A program made the position numbers and the translations under genes. DNA of 64,000 bases from positions 1 through 64,000 of the forward strand of contig JAZQUI010000036.1 of assembly GCA_045631205.1 (NCBI GenBank). The letters are read 5' to 3'. Source of the DNA: HGM04593 sp045631205. GTDB lineage: Bacteria > Bacteroidota > Bacteroidia > Bacteroidales > Bacteroidaceae. The notes under the pieces are model-generated. The model searched no databases and was not told the origin of the DNA. It saw only the letters and a list, made by a program, of their open reading frames with translations. This document shows positions 41,903-50,048 of this stretch, piece after piece. The first letter of the stretch is position 1. Each line of letters begins with the position of its first letter.

Positions 41903-42778
41903 TTATAGATCGAGAGAGTAGCCCACTCCTAATGCGTGAGTGTTTGTTTCGCCTTTGCGTCCGGCTTTCTCAAAGAGGTAGTAGAACTCAATGGCATTGT
42001 CTTTGTCTATTTTATATGATGCTCCTATGCGTGAGCGCAACTTGTCGAAACCTCTCCATTGGTCGAGACGGGTGTATAATTCGGCCGAAGCAAACGGGTT
42101 GATCTTGCAGTCCTTGATATCCCATTTCGCGGTGATACGTGAGCGCAGAACCATATTGTTCTTGTGTTTTTTTGTCTCTTCCTCAATTCTGGAAGCTTCC
42201 CAGGTTGTGGTAGTAGTTGTTATGGGGAAACCCTCTTCATCCATTACGAAATTTCCCTCGTCGTCATACACAAGATCTTCGCTGCTTATGAAACGGTGTT
42301 TTTCCTCGTCGATAATTTCGGCGTGGGTACGTGTGTATTGCAGTCTCTCGCGAACAGAAATTTCTACACGTCCAATCTTGTATTCGCCCGAAAGTGCGAC
42401 AAAAACCCTGTTTCGTTTCTCCCAATAAGATTCATCGCGGTTGAAACCGTCGAGTTCGTCGGTGTCGGCATCGTAGTGCTCTTTGTACTTGGCTGGGTTA
42501 TATCCCATAATGAATATGTGTCCAGCCGATGCTTTGAGCCAGTCGGTAATCTTGTACTGGAAGTTTATACCCATTGAAAAACGTTCTATTTCCTGCATAT
42601 AATCTGTGGTGCGGAATTCGAATTCGGCTCCCACTTTGAACTTCTTGTTTACCTTCTTGGTCATTTCGAAGGATGTCCACAATGCGTGGTCGTCATCGCC
42701 TGCCATAATGGTGCAAGGCAATGAGATAAGTATTGCAAAAAGTGCAATAACTGCTTTAATTCTTGATTTTGAATTCAT
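41903..42778 (-). CDS. DUF2490 outer-membrane beta-barrel
   Basis: A 291-residue exported protein (MNSKSRIKAVIALFAILISLPCTIMA) of the DUF2490 family, predicted outer-membrane barrels without an assigned function. The strands are amphipathic and end in Tyr, Phe or Leu, for example FKVGAEFEFRTTDYM, EISVRERLQYTRTH and the final YSLDL. The acidic insert DLVYDDEGNFVMDEEGFPI is an external-loop type segment. It overlaps the DUF4956 stop by 23 bp and lies 14 bp before the beta-helix gene, so it is translated with its neighbours. Confidence 0.85.
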   Translation of the reverse strand: MNSKSRIKAVIALFAILISLPCTIMAGDDDHALWTSFEMTKKVNKKFKVGAEFEFRTTDYMQEIERFSMGINFQYKITDWLKASAGHIFIMGYNPAKYKEHYDADTDELDGFNRDESYWEKRNRVFVALSGEYKIGRVEISVRERLQYTRTHAEIIDEEKHRFISSEDLVYDDEGNFVMDEEGFPITTTTTTWEASRIEEETKKHKNNMVLRSRITAKWDIKDCKINPFASAELYTRLDQWRGFDKLRSRIGASYKIDKDNAIEFYYLFEKAGRKGETNTHALGVGYSLDL

Positions 42779-43529
42779 CGCTTGGTGCTTTTATAGTTGT
42801 ATCTACTGAATTTGTTGTGTTGCCATCGGCAGGGCGGTAATACATCTTTATTATGGCTGCATCTTTAAGAAAGTCTATACCGCCAACTTCAATCTTGACA
42901 ATGTTAAGCCCTGTACGTTTTTTGAGGTCTTCAATGAGTTCTGCCTCTTTGTCGGGGGTAATGAGGTTTATGTTATCGTATTTTATAATCTTGTACGATA
43001 GGTGGCGTATTACAAGGTTGCTCTCGCACACCCATATTGATGCGATGAAAAGCAGGTTGGCCATAATCATCTCCGAGTATGAAAGTTCCTCAATTACAAG
43101 ACCGTTGATGGCACTCATCGCAATGATAATGAACAAGTAGGTCATTTCACGTATAGAAACCTGCTCGGTACGGTAGCGTATAATGCTGAATATGGCAAAG
43201 AGACCAAGAGCAAAACCGGTTTTGAGTTTTACTCCACCCAACAGATATATGAGCAGGAAAATGCTTATGGCAATGAGAATGAATGTGAAGAAGTATTCAC
43301 CTCTTTTGCATTTGGGGTAGTAGAATCCACGTACGACAATACCTACAAAGAATAGGTTAATGAAAAAACCTATGAGTAGATTAGTCATACCGGCAATGTT
43401 CCAAATAGCATTGCCTGCTGCCTGGGCTTCTGTTAAAGTACTACCGGTGATAAAATCCTCTCCTAATGCGGCTATGGCGTTGACTGCTTGCGAGCCGCTT
43501 GCAAGAATTGATAATAATAAGTCCATCAT
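42756..43529 (-). CDS. DUF4956 membrane protein
   Basis: A 257-residue inner-membrane protein with about five membrane helices (residues 48-71, 78-99, 104-118, 128-146 and 153-170). The segment TGFALGLFAIFSIIRYRTE followed by IREMTYLFIIIAMSAING is the DUF4956 signature. The C-terminal part (about 170-257) is soluble, with TPDKEAELIEDLKKRTGLNI and the domain ending in KMYYRPADG. I know of no function. In other genomes I recall the family next to VTC-type proteins, as here: the VTC-type stop is 3 bp upstream and the DUF2490 gene starts within this gene. Confidence 0.88.
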   Translation of the reverse strand: MMDLLLSILASGSQAVNAIAALGEDFITGSTLTEAQAAGNAIWNIAGMTNLLIGFFINLFFVGIVVRGFYYPKCKRGEYFFTFILIAISIFLLIYLLGGVKLKTGFALGLFAIFSIIRYRTEQVSIREMTYLFIIIAMSAINGLVIEELSYSEMIMANLLFIASIWVCESNLVIRHLSYKIIKYDNINLITPDKEAELIEDLKKRTGLNIVKIEVGGIDFLKDAAIIKMYYRPADGNTTNSVDTTIKAPSDEFKIKN

Positions 43530-43532
43530 TTT

Positions 43533-44309
43533 TTATTTTTTTATTTGTTTTTCTTCAAGTTTGTGTATCATTTTCAACCTTTCTTTGAAGTTGTTAGTCT
43601 TCAACTCATTATTGGTGAGCGCGCTGCCTATGCAGTATTTGCTGAACCCCGACCTGCGTATTCTCAAATTGCGTATTATTTCAAGAGCGGGGGATGGTAC
43701 ATTTCCATCACGTTTCAGCTCAATAATGGCAACACCTTTCAGTTGGTTGTGGCCGTCGCTTTTGAGGTGGTGAAAACGCAGGTTGAAGTCAATTGTCAAT
43801 CGCTCGGTTTTTTCAATGTTAACAAGAGTAATTCTGTTGAACCAGTTCTCTATAACCGGTGAAACCTCGTCAAGGGCATACCACGCATGTTGGGCAAGAA
43901 ATGGTATCACTTTGTCGCTTTCGGCTCTGAGCGTATCGATACTTCCCACCATTATGCGTTTCTTTTTCGTTCTGCCATGGTTGTTCTTGTTTTTTACTTC
44001 AAGAAAAGTGTCGTCGCTGTCCATGTATGTACGCACTCTGATTTTCTCGCGCACTTGTCTGCCGCAATGGTGCATACGATACATCTTGTAGTCGGGTGTG
44101 TCGAGGTATATGGTGTGATAACCGGCAAGACGCTCCCCGTTTTTCTCCTGAATGTAGTATCTCCCCTGCACGGCAAGCAGGAATTCATTGAGTTGGTCAA
44201 GCGTAGCCACGAATTTCGTGTCCGTTCTGTTCATGAGCTTAATGCCCGACATCTCTTCGAGAGTTATGGGTGGCAACAGCTCGGCTTTTATTTTGATATT
44301 CTCAATCAT
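43533..44309 (-). CDS. VTC-domain (triphosphate tunnel) protein, polyphosphate-polymerase-like
   Basis: A 258-residue cytoplasmic protein whose core is a VTC-type triphosphate tunnel metalloenzyme domain. Tunnel residues appear as MNRTDTKFVA (Arg28, Lys32), REKIRVRTY (Lys89, Arg91, Arg93), FLEVKNKNNHGRTKKKRI (Glu104, Lys106, Lys108, Lys115-117), ERLTIDFNLRF (Arg170), IIELKRDG (Glu197, Lys199) and FSKYCIGSA (Lys224). In yeast this domain makes polyphosphate at a membrane; bacterial members are not well studied, so the reaction is inferred. The frame is open to 44330, but that TTG lies in the -7 box; ATG 44309 is used. First gene of the operon with DUF4956, DUF2490 and the beta-helix protein. 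Confidence 0.88.
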   Translation of the reverse strand: MIENIKIKAELLPPITLEEMSGIKLMNRTDTKFVATLDQLNEFLLAVQGRYYIQEKNGERLAGYHTIYLDTPDYKMYRMHHCGRQVREKIRVRTYMDSDDTFLEVKNKNNHGRTKKKRIMVGSIDTLRAESDKVIPFLAQHAWYALDEVSPVIENWFNRITLVNIEKTERLTIDFNLRFHHLKSDGHNQLKGVAIIELKRDGNVPSPALEIIRNLRIRRSGFSKYCIGSALTNNELKTNNFKERLKMIHKLEEKQIKK

Positions 44310-44327
44310 TACTTCATGCAGTTTGTG

Positions 44328-44335
44328 CAAATATA
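44328..44335 (-). promoter_or_regulatory. -7 box of the VTC/DUF4956/DUF2490/beta-helix operon (TATATTTG)
   Basis: Exact TAnnTTTG match on the minus strand. It ends 18 bp before ATG 44309 and overlaps an in-frame TTG at 44330, which argues for the downstream start. No clear -33 box is seen. Confidence 0.7.
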
Positions 44336-44436
44336 TGTAAATGTTTTTAAATATAAATTTATTGATGCTTAATTTTCATATTTGCTTAATATTTGGCCAT
44401 TTCCTCTTTTGGGCATTGTAATTTCTGGCATAGTTT

Positions 44437-44468
44437 TTTGTTAAATCCCAGGTGGAAAGTTATATTTG
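44437..44468 (+). promoter_or_regulatory. Promoter of the HD hydrolase gene (TTTG-N20-TATATTTG)
   Basis: The -33 TTTG is at 44437-44440 and the -7 TATATTTG at 44461-44468, both exact and spaced 20 bp. The start at 44485 is 17 bp beyond. Confidence 0.85.
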
Positions 44469-44484
44469 CGACAAATGTCTTTTT

Positions 44485-45027
44485 ATGGTAAATGTTGGTG
44501 AAATTATAGATAAGTTTTATCCTTGTGACAATGAATTGAAACGCATTTTTTTAGTTCATGCTAAAAAAGTTGCCTCATTGTCGTTGGAGTTTGCATCGCG
44601 TCATCCCGAACTTGGTTTGGATTTGGAATTCGTGGAGGAGGCTGCGATGTTGCACGATATAGGTATTTTCCTGTGTGACGCACCGAGAATATATTGCTTT
44701 GGTGAAAAACCATACATCTGTCATGGTTATCAAGGGGCGGAATTGTTGCGCTCTTTGGGGTTGCCGAAACATGCTTCGGTATGTGAAAGACATACAGGCA
44801 CCGGCCTTACAAAAGAGATAATAGGGCGTGAGGGTTGGCCGTTGCCATTGGAGGACTTTATACCCATTACCCTTGAAGAACAACTTATATGTTTTGCCGA
44901 TAAATTTTATTCAAAGACAAAGCATCTTGAAGTACCGCGCACTCTCGAAATGGTTCGGGAAAGTATGCGTAAAATATCCGATGAATCGTTGAAAAAAATA
45001 GATGTTTGGGCAAAAATGTTTATGTGA
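44485..45027 (+). CDS. HD-domain metal-dependent hydrolase
   Basis: A 180-residue HD-superfamily protein, expected to hydrolyse a phosphoester or nucleotide with divalent metals. The metal motif is FLVHAKKVASLSLEFA (first His) and EAAMLHDIGIFLCDAP (His-Asp), with HGYQGAELL and ERHTGTG supplying later ligands. The late FADKFYSKTKH is also typical. The substrate is unknown. A GTG at 44452 would lengthen the protein by 11 residues but lies upstream of and across the promoter, so ATG 44485 is used. lptD follows after 112 bp behind its own -7-like box. Confidence 0.85.
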   Translation: MVNVGEIIDKFYPCDNELKRIFLVHAKKVASLSLEFASRHPELGLDLEFVEEAAMLHDIGIFLCDAPRIYCFGEKPYICHGYQGAELLRSLGLPKHASVCERHTGTGLTKEIIGREGWPLPLEDFIPITLEEQLICFADKFYSKTKHLEVPRTLEMVRESMRKISDESLKKIDVWAKMFM

Positions 45028-45104
45028 TGCGCTTAAAATGAAACTATTTTAACTGCGTTGGCGTTTTTTTACACTAAAATTAGCATTTCGTCCCTTTTAT
45101 TTTG

Positions 45105-45112
45105 TATTTTTG
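45105..45112 (+). promoter_or_regulatory. -7 box of lptD (TATTTTTG)
   Basis: Exact TAnnTTTG match 27 bp before the ATG at 45140. No -33 box at the expected distance. Confidence 0.5.
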
Positions 45113-45139
45113 TCTCCTGTATAGACTAATGAATGGCCG

Positions 45140-47890
45140 ATGAATTGTAGCATAAAACGAAATACAATGGTTGCGATTATCCTCGCGGTGCTTGTCCTTT
45201 TTGCAATGCCGTCGCGTGGTAATGTTTGTTCGACAACCACATTCCCGTTCTATACAATTATCTCCGACACGCTTCTTTCCGATACAGCCGTTGTCGACAG
45301 TGTATCTGTTCAGTCAAAAATTGCGTCGTCTGAAAAGAAAGAAAACAAGGATGCAGTGGAGGATCCTGTCTTTTATGAATCGACCGATTCTATGGTATGG
45401 TCGAGCTCCGGAAATGCCTATCTTTATGGAGACAGCAAAGTAAAGTATCAGAACATACAACTCGCTGCCGAAGTGATAACAATGAATATGGACAGTAGTG
45501 TTGTCAGCGCAACGGGCGTTGTCGATTCTACCGGCGTGGCAACAGGTTTGCCTGTGTTCAGAGATGGTGATACTCCCTATGAGTCGGACAAGATAAGCTA
45601 TAATTTCAAGAGCAAACGTGGTATAGTAAACAATGTTTTTACCACGCAAGGCGATGGCTTTATGACCGGGCAGCGTGCAAAGAAAGACTCTACGGGAGCA
45701 TTTTATGCTCATAAAGGAGCCTATACCACCTGCGATGCAGAACACCCTCACTTCTATATAGCCCTTACAAGAGCAAAGGTACGTCCCAAGAAGGATGTGG
45801 TTTTTGGTCCCGCTTATCTTGTAGTCGAGGATGTTCCATTGCCTTTGGCTATACCTTTTGGTTTTTTCCCGTTTACAAGCAGTTACTCTTCGGGCTTTAT
45901 AATGCCATCTTATGGTGATGATTCGGAGCGTGGTTTTTATCTGCGCGATGGTGGATACTATTTTGCAATAAGCGACCGCGTCGACCTTAAACTCACCGGT
46001 GAAATATTTACGAAGGGTTCATGGGGCTTGGGAGCCTCTTCGACATACGCAAAGCGTTACCGTTATTCGGGTAATGTCGCGTTTAACTACCTTGTTACCA
46101 AAGAGGGTGAGAAGGGCTTGCCCGACTATGGTGTGGGTAAAAACTTCCGTTTGACCTGGAACCATCGTCAAGATGCAAAGGCGCACCCCAACACAAATTT
46201 CTCGGCAAGTGTGAACTACGCCACATCGAACTACGAGCGTTCGAACCTTACAAGTATCTATAACCCGATGCTCAATTCTCAGACCGTGAGAACTTCGAGT
46301 GTAAGCTATTCAAAGACTTTCCCAAGTATAGGTCTTACTCTCTCGTCAACAATGAACATCTCGCAAAATGTTCAGGATTCAATAATCTCACTGACATTCC
46401 CGAGTTTGAATGTTTCATTGTCGAAAAAATATCCGTTCCGTCGCAAGAAACGTGCGGGTGATGAGCTGTGGTACGAAAAGATATCGCTCTCTTATACCGG
46501 TCAGATGAGTAATAGTGTAACCTCAAAGGAAGACGAGCTTTTTGAGAAGAATCTTGCGACAGAGTGGCGCAATGGCTTCAAGCACAATATTCCCATTAGT
46601 GCTACTTTCCAGCTTTTCAATTTTATAAACATTACCCCGAGCATAAATTATACCGAGCGTTGGTATCTTAAAAAGATAAACCAATCGTGGGATTACGATG
46701 CGGGTAAGGTTGCGCGTGACACGGTTACCGGTTTTAATCGCGTGTACAACTATAATATGTCTGTTTCGGCGAACACCACGTTGTATGGTTTCTATCAACC
46801 GGCAGGTTTTCTTAAAAACAGCCGTGTGCATATGGTGCGTCACGTGTTTAAGCCCAGTATCTCTTTCACTTATGCTCCCGACTTCGGCTCCGACCGTTAC
46901 GGATACTACGAGACATATACATATATCGATGACAGAGGTGAGATACGTACAGTGGAATATTCTCCCTATGAAGGTAGTATGTATGGTGTTCCCGGCAAGG
47001 GAAAGACCGGTAGTATCTCGTTCAATGTTAGCAATAATATTGAGATGAAGTGGCGTACCAAGAGTGACTCGTTGAGAAAAATAAGCATAATTGACGAACT
47101 TGGTGCATCTATATCATATAATCTTGCAGCGAAGAAAAAGCCTTGGAGTAACCTTTCTACCCGCTTGCGTTTGAAACTGTCAAAGCATTATACATTCAGT
47201 ATGAACGCTGTTTTTGCAACTTATGCCTATGAGTTCAATGACCGTGGCCAGGTTGTGGTGGGTGATCGTACAGAGTGGTCTTATGGCCGTTTCGGTCGTT
47301 TCCAGGGTATGAGCCAGAATATATCTTATACTTTTAACAATGAAACATTGAAAAAGTTGAAGAGGGTGTTTGGTTATGGTGAGGAGCTCCTTCCCAATGA
47401 AGGTGACGACGAGTCGGCAGAGGATACATCAAAGGGAAAGAAAAAGTCGGAAAAATCATTGGCTGCATCATCTAGGGGCGAATCTAAAAATGCCGATGTC
47501 GATGATGCCGGTTATATGCCGTTTAAAATGCCTTGGAGTTTCTCGGTTTCATATGGTATAATCATGTCGGAAGACAGGAGTGCTCCAATCAAAATTAAAA
47601 CGATGCGTTATCCCTATAAGTTTACTCAAAACATGAACTTCTCGGGAAATATCGGTATCTCCGACAACTGGAAGATTAACTTTACATCGGGATATAATTT
47701 TGAGGATAAGGAGGTGACAACAACAACCTTGAATATTTCGCGCGACCTTCACTGTTTTGAAATGTCTTGTGGTATAGTGCTCAAGCCTTATACTTCTTTC
47801 AACTTCAGTTTCAGAGCTACATCGCAAATGCTTGCCGATGCTCTTAAATGGGAGAAACGTGACAATGGCAGTCCTCTCGATTGGTATTGA
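45140..47890 (+). CDS. lptD: LPS assembly protein LptD (Bacteroidota type)
   Basis: A 916-residue outer-membrane protein that places lipopolysaccharide or lipooligosaccharide on the cell surface. The signal region (MVAIILAVLVLFAMPSRG) is followed by an OstA-like jellyroll (about 70-220): SGNAYLYGDSKVKYQNIQLA, SYNFKSKRGIVNNVFTTQGDG and GAYTTCDAEHPHFYI. The FGFFPF...SGFIMPSYGDD segment starts the C-terminal barrel. The two-part layout fits LptD, though sequence identity to the E. coli protein is low, as in other Bacteroidota. It is preceded by the HD gene and ends at a 42-bp palindrome. Confidence 0.88.
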   Translation: MNCSIKRNTMVAIILAVLVLFAMPSRGNVCSTTTFPFYTIISDTLLSDTAVVDSVSVQSKIASSEKKENKDAVEDPVFYESTDSMVWSSSGNAYLYGDSKVKYQNIQLAAEVITMNMDSSVVSATGVVDSTGVATGLPVFRDGDTPYESDKISYNFKSKRGIVNNVFTTQGDGFMTGQRAKKDSTGAFYAHKGAYTTCDAEHPHFYIALTRAKVRPKKDVVFGPAYLVVEDVPLPLAIPFGFFPFTSSYSSGFIMPSYGDDSERGFYLRDGGYYFAISDRVDLKLTGEIFTKGSWGLGASSTYAKRYRYSGNVAFNYLVTKEGEKGLPDYGVGKNFRLTWNHRQDAKAHPNTNFSASVNYATSNYERSNLTSIYNPMLNSQTVRTSSVSYSKTFPSIGLTLSSTMNISQNVQDSIISLTFPSLNVSLSKKYPFRRKKRAGDELWYEKISLSYTGQMSNSVTSKEDELFEKNLATEWRNGFKHNIPISATFQLFNFINITPSINYTERWYLKKINQSWDYDAGKVARDTVTGFNRVYNYNMSVSANTTLYGFYQPAGFLKNSRVHMVRHVFKPSISFTYAPDFGSDRYGYYETYTYIDDRGEIRTVEYSPYEGSMYGVPGKGKTGSISFNVSNNIEMKWRTKSDSLRKISIIDELGASISYNLAAKKKPWSNLSTRLRLKLSKHYTFSMNAVFATYAYEFNDRGQVVVGDRTEWSYGRFGRFQGMSQNISYTFNNETLKKLKRVFGYGEELLPNEGDDESAEDTSKGKKKSEKSLAASSRGESKNADVDDAGYMPFKMPWSFSVSYGIIMSEDRSAPIKIKTMRYPYKFTQNMNFSGNIGISDNWKINFTSGYNFEDKEVTTTTLNISRDLHCFEMSCGIVLKPYTSFNFSFRATSQMLADALKWEKRDNGSPLDWY

Positions 47891-47907
47891 TAAAAGATTG
47901 TAATGAT

Positions 47908-47949
47908 AAAGGATAAGGGAGAAAGTCGCGACTTTCTCCCTTATCCTTT
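47908..47949. terminator. Perfect 42-bp palindromic terminator between lptD and ung
   Basis: The palindrome has the core GGGAGAAAGTCGCGACTTTC and AAAGGATAA/TTATCCTTT ends. It should stop both converging transcripts. Confidence 0.92.
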
Positions 47950-47960
47950 TCTTATGGTGC

Positions 47961-48626
47961 TTACCATATTATTTTGCTCTTTCCGTGTGCTTCAAGGTAC
48001 TCGTTTGCCCTGCTGAAATGGTGGTTGCCGAAAAATCCCTGGTAGGCCGACAAGGGCGACGGGTGAGGTGATGTGAGCACAAGGTGTTTGGTGTGGTCTA
48101 TGAATGCCCCTTTCTTTTGTGCATAACTGCCCCAAAGTATGAATACAATGTTTTCGCGTTGTGTGGCAAGTGCGCGTATGGCAGCGTCGGTAAATTCTTC
48201 CCATCCGCGTTTCTGGTGTGAACCGGCGCTTGCGGCTCTCACTGTGAGTGTCGCATTGAGTAGCAGTACTCCCTGGTCGCTCCATCGTGTGAGGTCTCCA
48301 TCTTGTGGTATGGGCGTTCCACAATCGGCTTCCACCTCTTTGAATATATTATGCAGTGAAGGCGGGAAGGCGACTCCTTTGTTTACCGAAAAACATAGTC
48401 CGTTGGCTTGTCCTGCACCGTGGTACGGGTCTTGTCCCAAGATTACAACTTTTACATCGTTGAACGGGCAGTGCTCAAAAGCATTGAATATGAGTTTTGC
48501 CGGCGGGTAAATGGGTGTATTGCCGCTATATTCCTCTTTTACAAATGAGGTTAGGCGGCAGAAATACTCTTTCTCAAATTCCCCGGCCAGAATCTCTTTC
48601 CAGCTGCTTTCAATCTTTACATCCAT
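47961..48626 (-). CDS. ung: Uracil-DNA glycosylase
   Basis: Removes uracil from DNA for base-excision repair. Family 1 motifs are VVILGQDPYHGAGQANGLCF (catalytic Asp and His-rich water site), LLLNATLTV and the final TSPHPSPLSAYQGFFG. The protein is 221 residues from ATG 48626, close to the usual length. The open frame runs 39 codons further upstream, but that part lies inside asnA and has no family match, so 48626, 11 bp after the asnA stop, is chosen. Probably in one transcript with asnA. Confidence 0.95.
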   Translation of the reverse strand: MDVKIESSWKEILAGEFEKEYFCRLTSFVKEEYSGNTPIYPPAKLIFNAFEHCPFNDVKVVILGQDPYHGAGQANGLCFSVNKGVAFPPSLHNIFKEVEADCGTPIPQDGDLTRWSDQGVLLLNATLTVRAASAGSHQKRGWEEFTDAAIRALATQRENIVFILWGSYAQKKGAFIDHTKHLVLTSPHPSPLSAYQGFFGNHHFSRANEYLEAHGKSKIIW

Positions 48627-48637
48627 TGCGTCTTGGT

Positions 48638-49675
48638 TTATATGAGAGGAATGTTCATCTCTGCGCATTGGCGACGCATTTCGTCGGGCCAGATGCTGGC
48701 CTGAATCTCGCCGATATGTGCTTTTTTGAGTAGCAGCATACACAAACGCGACTGTCCTATACCACCACCGATGCTTAATGGCAGCGTTCCTTGCAACATT
48801 CTGCGATGGAAGTATAGTTCTTTACGCTCCTCTTTTCCCGATATTTTCAGCTGGTGTAAAAGAGCTTTTTCATCAACACGTATGCCCATCGATGATAGCT
48901 CTATTGCTTTGTCAAGCACGTGTGACCATATCATAAGGTCGCCGTTTAGTCCCTCAAAACCCTCTTCGTTGGGGGTGCTGTAATCGTCGTAGTCGGGTGC
49001 GCGGTTGTCGTGGGGTTCTCCATCGCCTAGTTTGCCTCCGATACCAATAATGAACACGGCTCCGTGCTCGCGGGTAATCTCCTCCTCTCGCTCCTTTGCT
49101 GTGAGGGTGGGGTAGAGGCGGCGTAACTCTTCGGAGTGTATAAAGAATAGCTTTTCGGGCAGGTCGGGTTTAATCTGCGGGTAATATTCGCTGATTGTGA
49201 ACTCTGTGTGACGGAGTGCGTTGTATATATCCTTTACAATTTGTTTGAGGAAAGTTACACTACGCTCTTCGGCGGTGATTACTCTTTCCCAGTCCCATTG
49301 ATCGACATATAGAGAGTGTAGGTTGTCAAGCTCTTCGTGTGCGCGTATGGCGTTCATGTCTGTATATATGCCGTGTCCTTGCGCAATGTTATAGTCGGCA
49401 AGAGTTACACGTTTCCACTTTGCAAGTGAGTGTACAACCTCGGCAACAGCATTACCCATATCCTGAATGGGGAAACTTACCGCGTGTTCATAACCGTTAA
49501 GGTCGTCGTTAAGGCCTGTACCTTGGAGCACGAAAAGCGGAGCTGTAACGCGGCGCAAACGCAGTGCTGCCGACAGGTTCATCTGGAATATCTCTTTTAT
49601 CTGCTTAATAGCCAATTCGGTCTGTTTCAGTGTCAGAATGGGCGTGTAAGCCGATGGCAGTTCATAGAGTTTCAT
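48638..49675 (-). CDS. asnA: Aspartate-ammonia ligase
   Basis: Makes asparagine from aspartate, ammonia and ATP in the cytoplasm. The 345-residue protein belongs to the AsnA family, related to class II aminoacyl-tRNA synthetases, not the glutamine-using AsnB. Motifs are RVTAPLFVLQGTGLNDDLNG, VVHSLAKWKRVTLADYNI, VDQWDWERVI and SIGGGIGQSRLCMLLL. The upstream spacer holds a TATATTTG box at 49757-49764 on the minus strand. ung follows 11 bp after the stop. Confidence 0.97.
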   Translation of the reverse strand: MKLYELPSAYTPILTLKQTELAIKQIKEIFQMNLSAALRLRRVTAPLFVLQGTGLNDDLNGYEHAVSFPIQDMGNAVAEVVHSLAKWKRVTLADYNIAQGHGIYTDMNAIRAHEELDNLHSLYVDQWDWERVITAEERSVTFLKQIVKDIYNALRHTEFTISEYYPQIKPDLPEKLFFIHSEELRRLYPTLTAKEREEEITREHGAVFIIGIGGKLGDGEPHDNRAPDYDDYSTPNEEGFEGLNGDLMIWSHVLDKAIELSSMGIRVDEKALLHQLKISGKEERKELYFHRRMLQGTLPLSIGGGIGQSRLCMLLLKKAHIGEIQASIWPDEMRRQCAEMNIPLI

Positions 49676-49756
49676 TTGTTTGACAATTTGTCGTTATTTG
49701 TTAATAATAAGTGTACTTTTTTAATTGTCGAGTGCGGTTTGAGTATCTCGGTGTTG

Positions 49757-49764
49757 CAAATATA
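49757..49764 (-). promoter_or_regulatory. -7 box of asnA (TATATTTG)
   Basis: Exact TAnnTTTG match on the minus strand, 81 bp before the start codon, in the spacer shared with the divergent tRNA-Arg unit. Confidence 0.55.
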
Positions 49765-49794
49765 AGAAATATATCTGTAATATAGTAAATAAAT

Positions 49795-49824
49795 GTGATA
49801 TAATGTCGAAAAAAAAGATATCAC
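49795..49824. repeat. Inverted repeat between asnA and tRNA-Arg
   Basis: Arms GTGATAT (49795-49801) and ATATCAC (49818-49824) flank 16 bp. It sits between the two divergent promoters and could be an operator, or chance in AT-rich DNA. Confidence 0.3.
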
Positions 49825-49848
49825 TCTTTTTATGCCATTTTTTTGTTG

Positions 49849-49856
49849 TATCTTTG
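49849..49856 (+). promoter_or_regulatory. -7 box of the tRNA-Arg unit (TATCTTTG)
   Basis: Exact TAnnTTTG match 90 bp before the tRNA, leaving a leader to be trimmed. The -33 region TTTT at 49827-49830 is weak but near the right place. Confidence 0.6.
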
Positions 49857-49946
49857 TCGTGTTGCCAAAGATATGCAGTGCTTGTTGCAGTCATTGATAC
49901 AGGTTTTAGTGCGTTATGCGCCATTGTTAATATCTTTGAGATGAAA

Positions 49947-50020
49947 GGTCCCGTAGCTTAGCTGAATAGAGCGTCAGATTCCGGTTCTGAAGGTCCTGGG
50001 TTTGAATCCCAGCGGGATCA
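49947..50020 (+). tRNA. tRNA-Arg (anticodon CCG)
   Basis: A 74-nt cloverleaf. The acceptor stem GGTCCCG pairs with CGGGATC (one G-U), followed by discriminator A. The D stem is GCTT/GAGC, the anticodon stem TCAGA/TCTGA, and the 7-nt loop TTCCGGT places anticodon CCG at 49981-49983, reading CGG. The T stem is CTGGG/CCCAG with loop TTTGAAT. No CCA is encoded. It lies 29 bp before the LpxL-type gene, which may share its transcript. Confidence 0.95.
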
Positions 50021-50048
50021 CATACGATGAAGTAAAAACACTGTTTGT

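Noticed and set aside
44310..44330. TTG start for the VTC-type protein
   Set aside because: The codon lies inside the exact -7 box at 44328-44335, so it could not be transcribed from that promoter.
48627..48743. N-terminal extension of ung
   Set aside because: The extra 39 codons lie inside asnA and match no uracil-DNA glycosylase; ATG 48626 just after the asnA stop gives the normal length.
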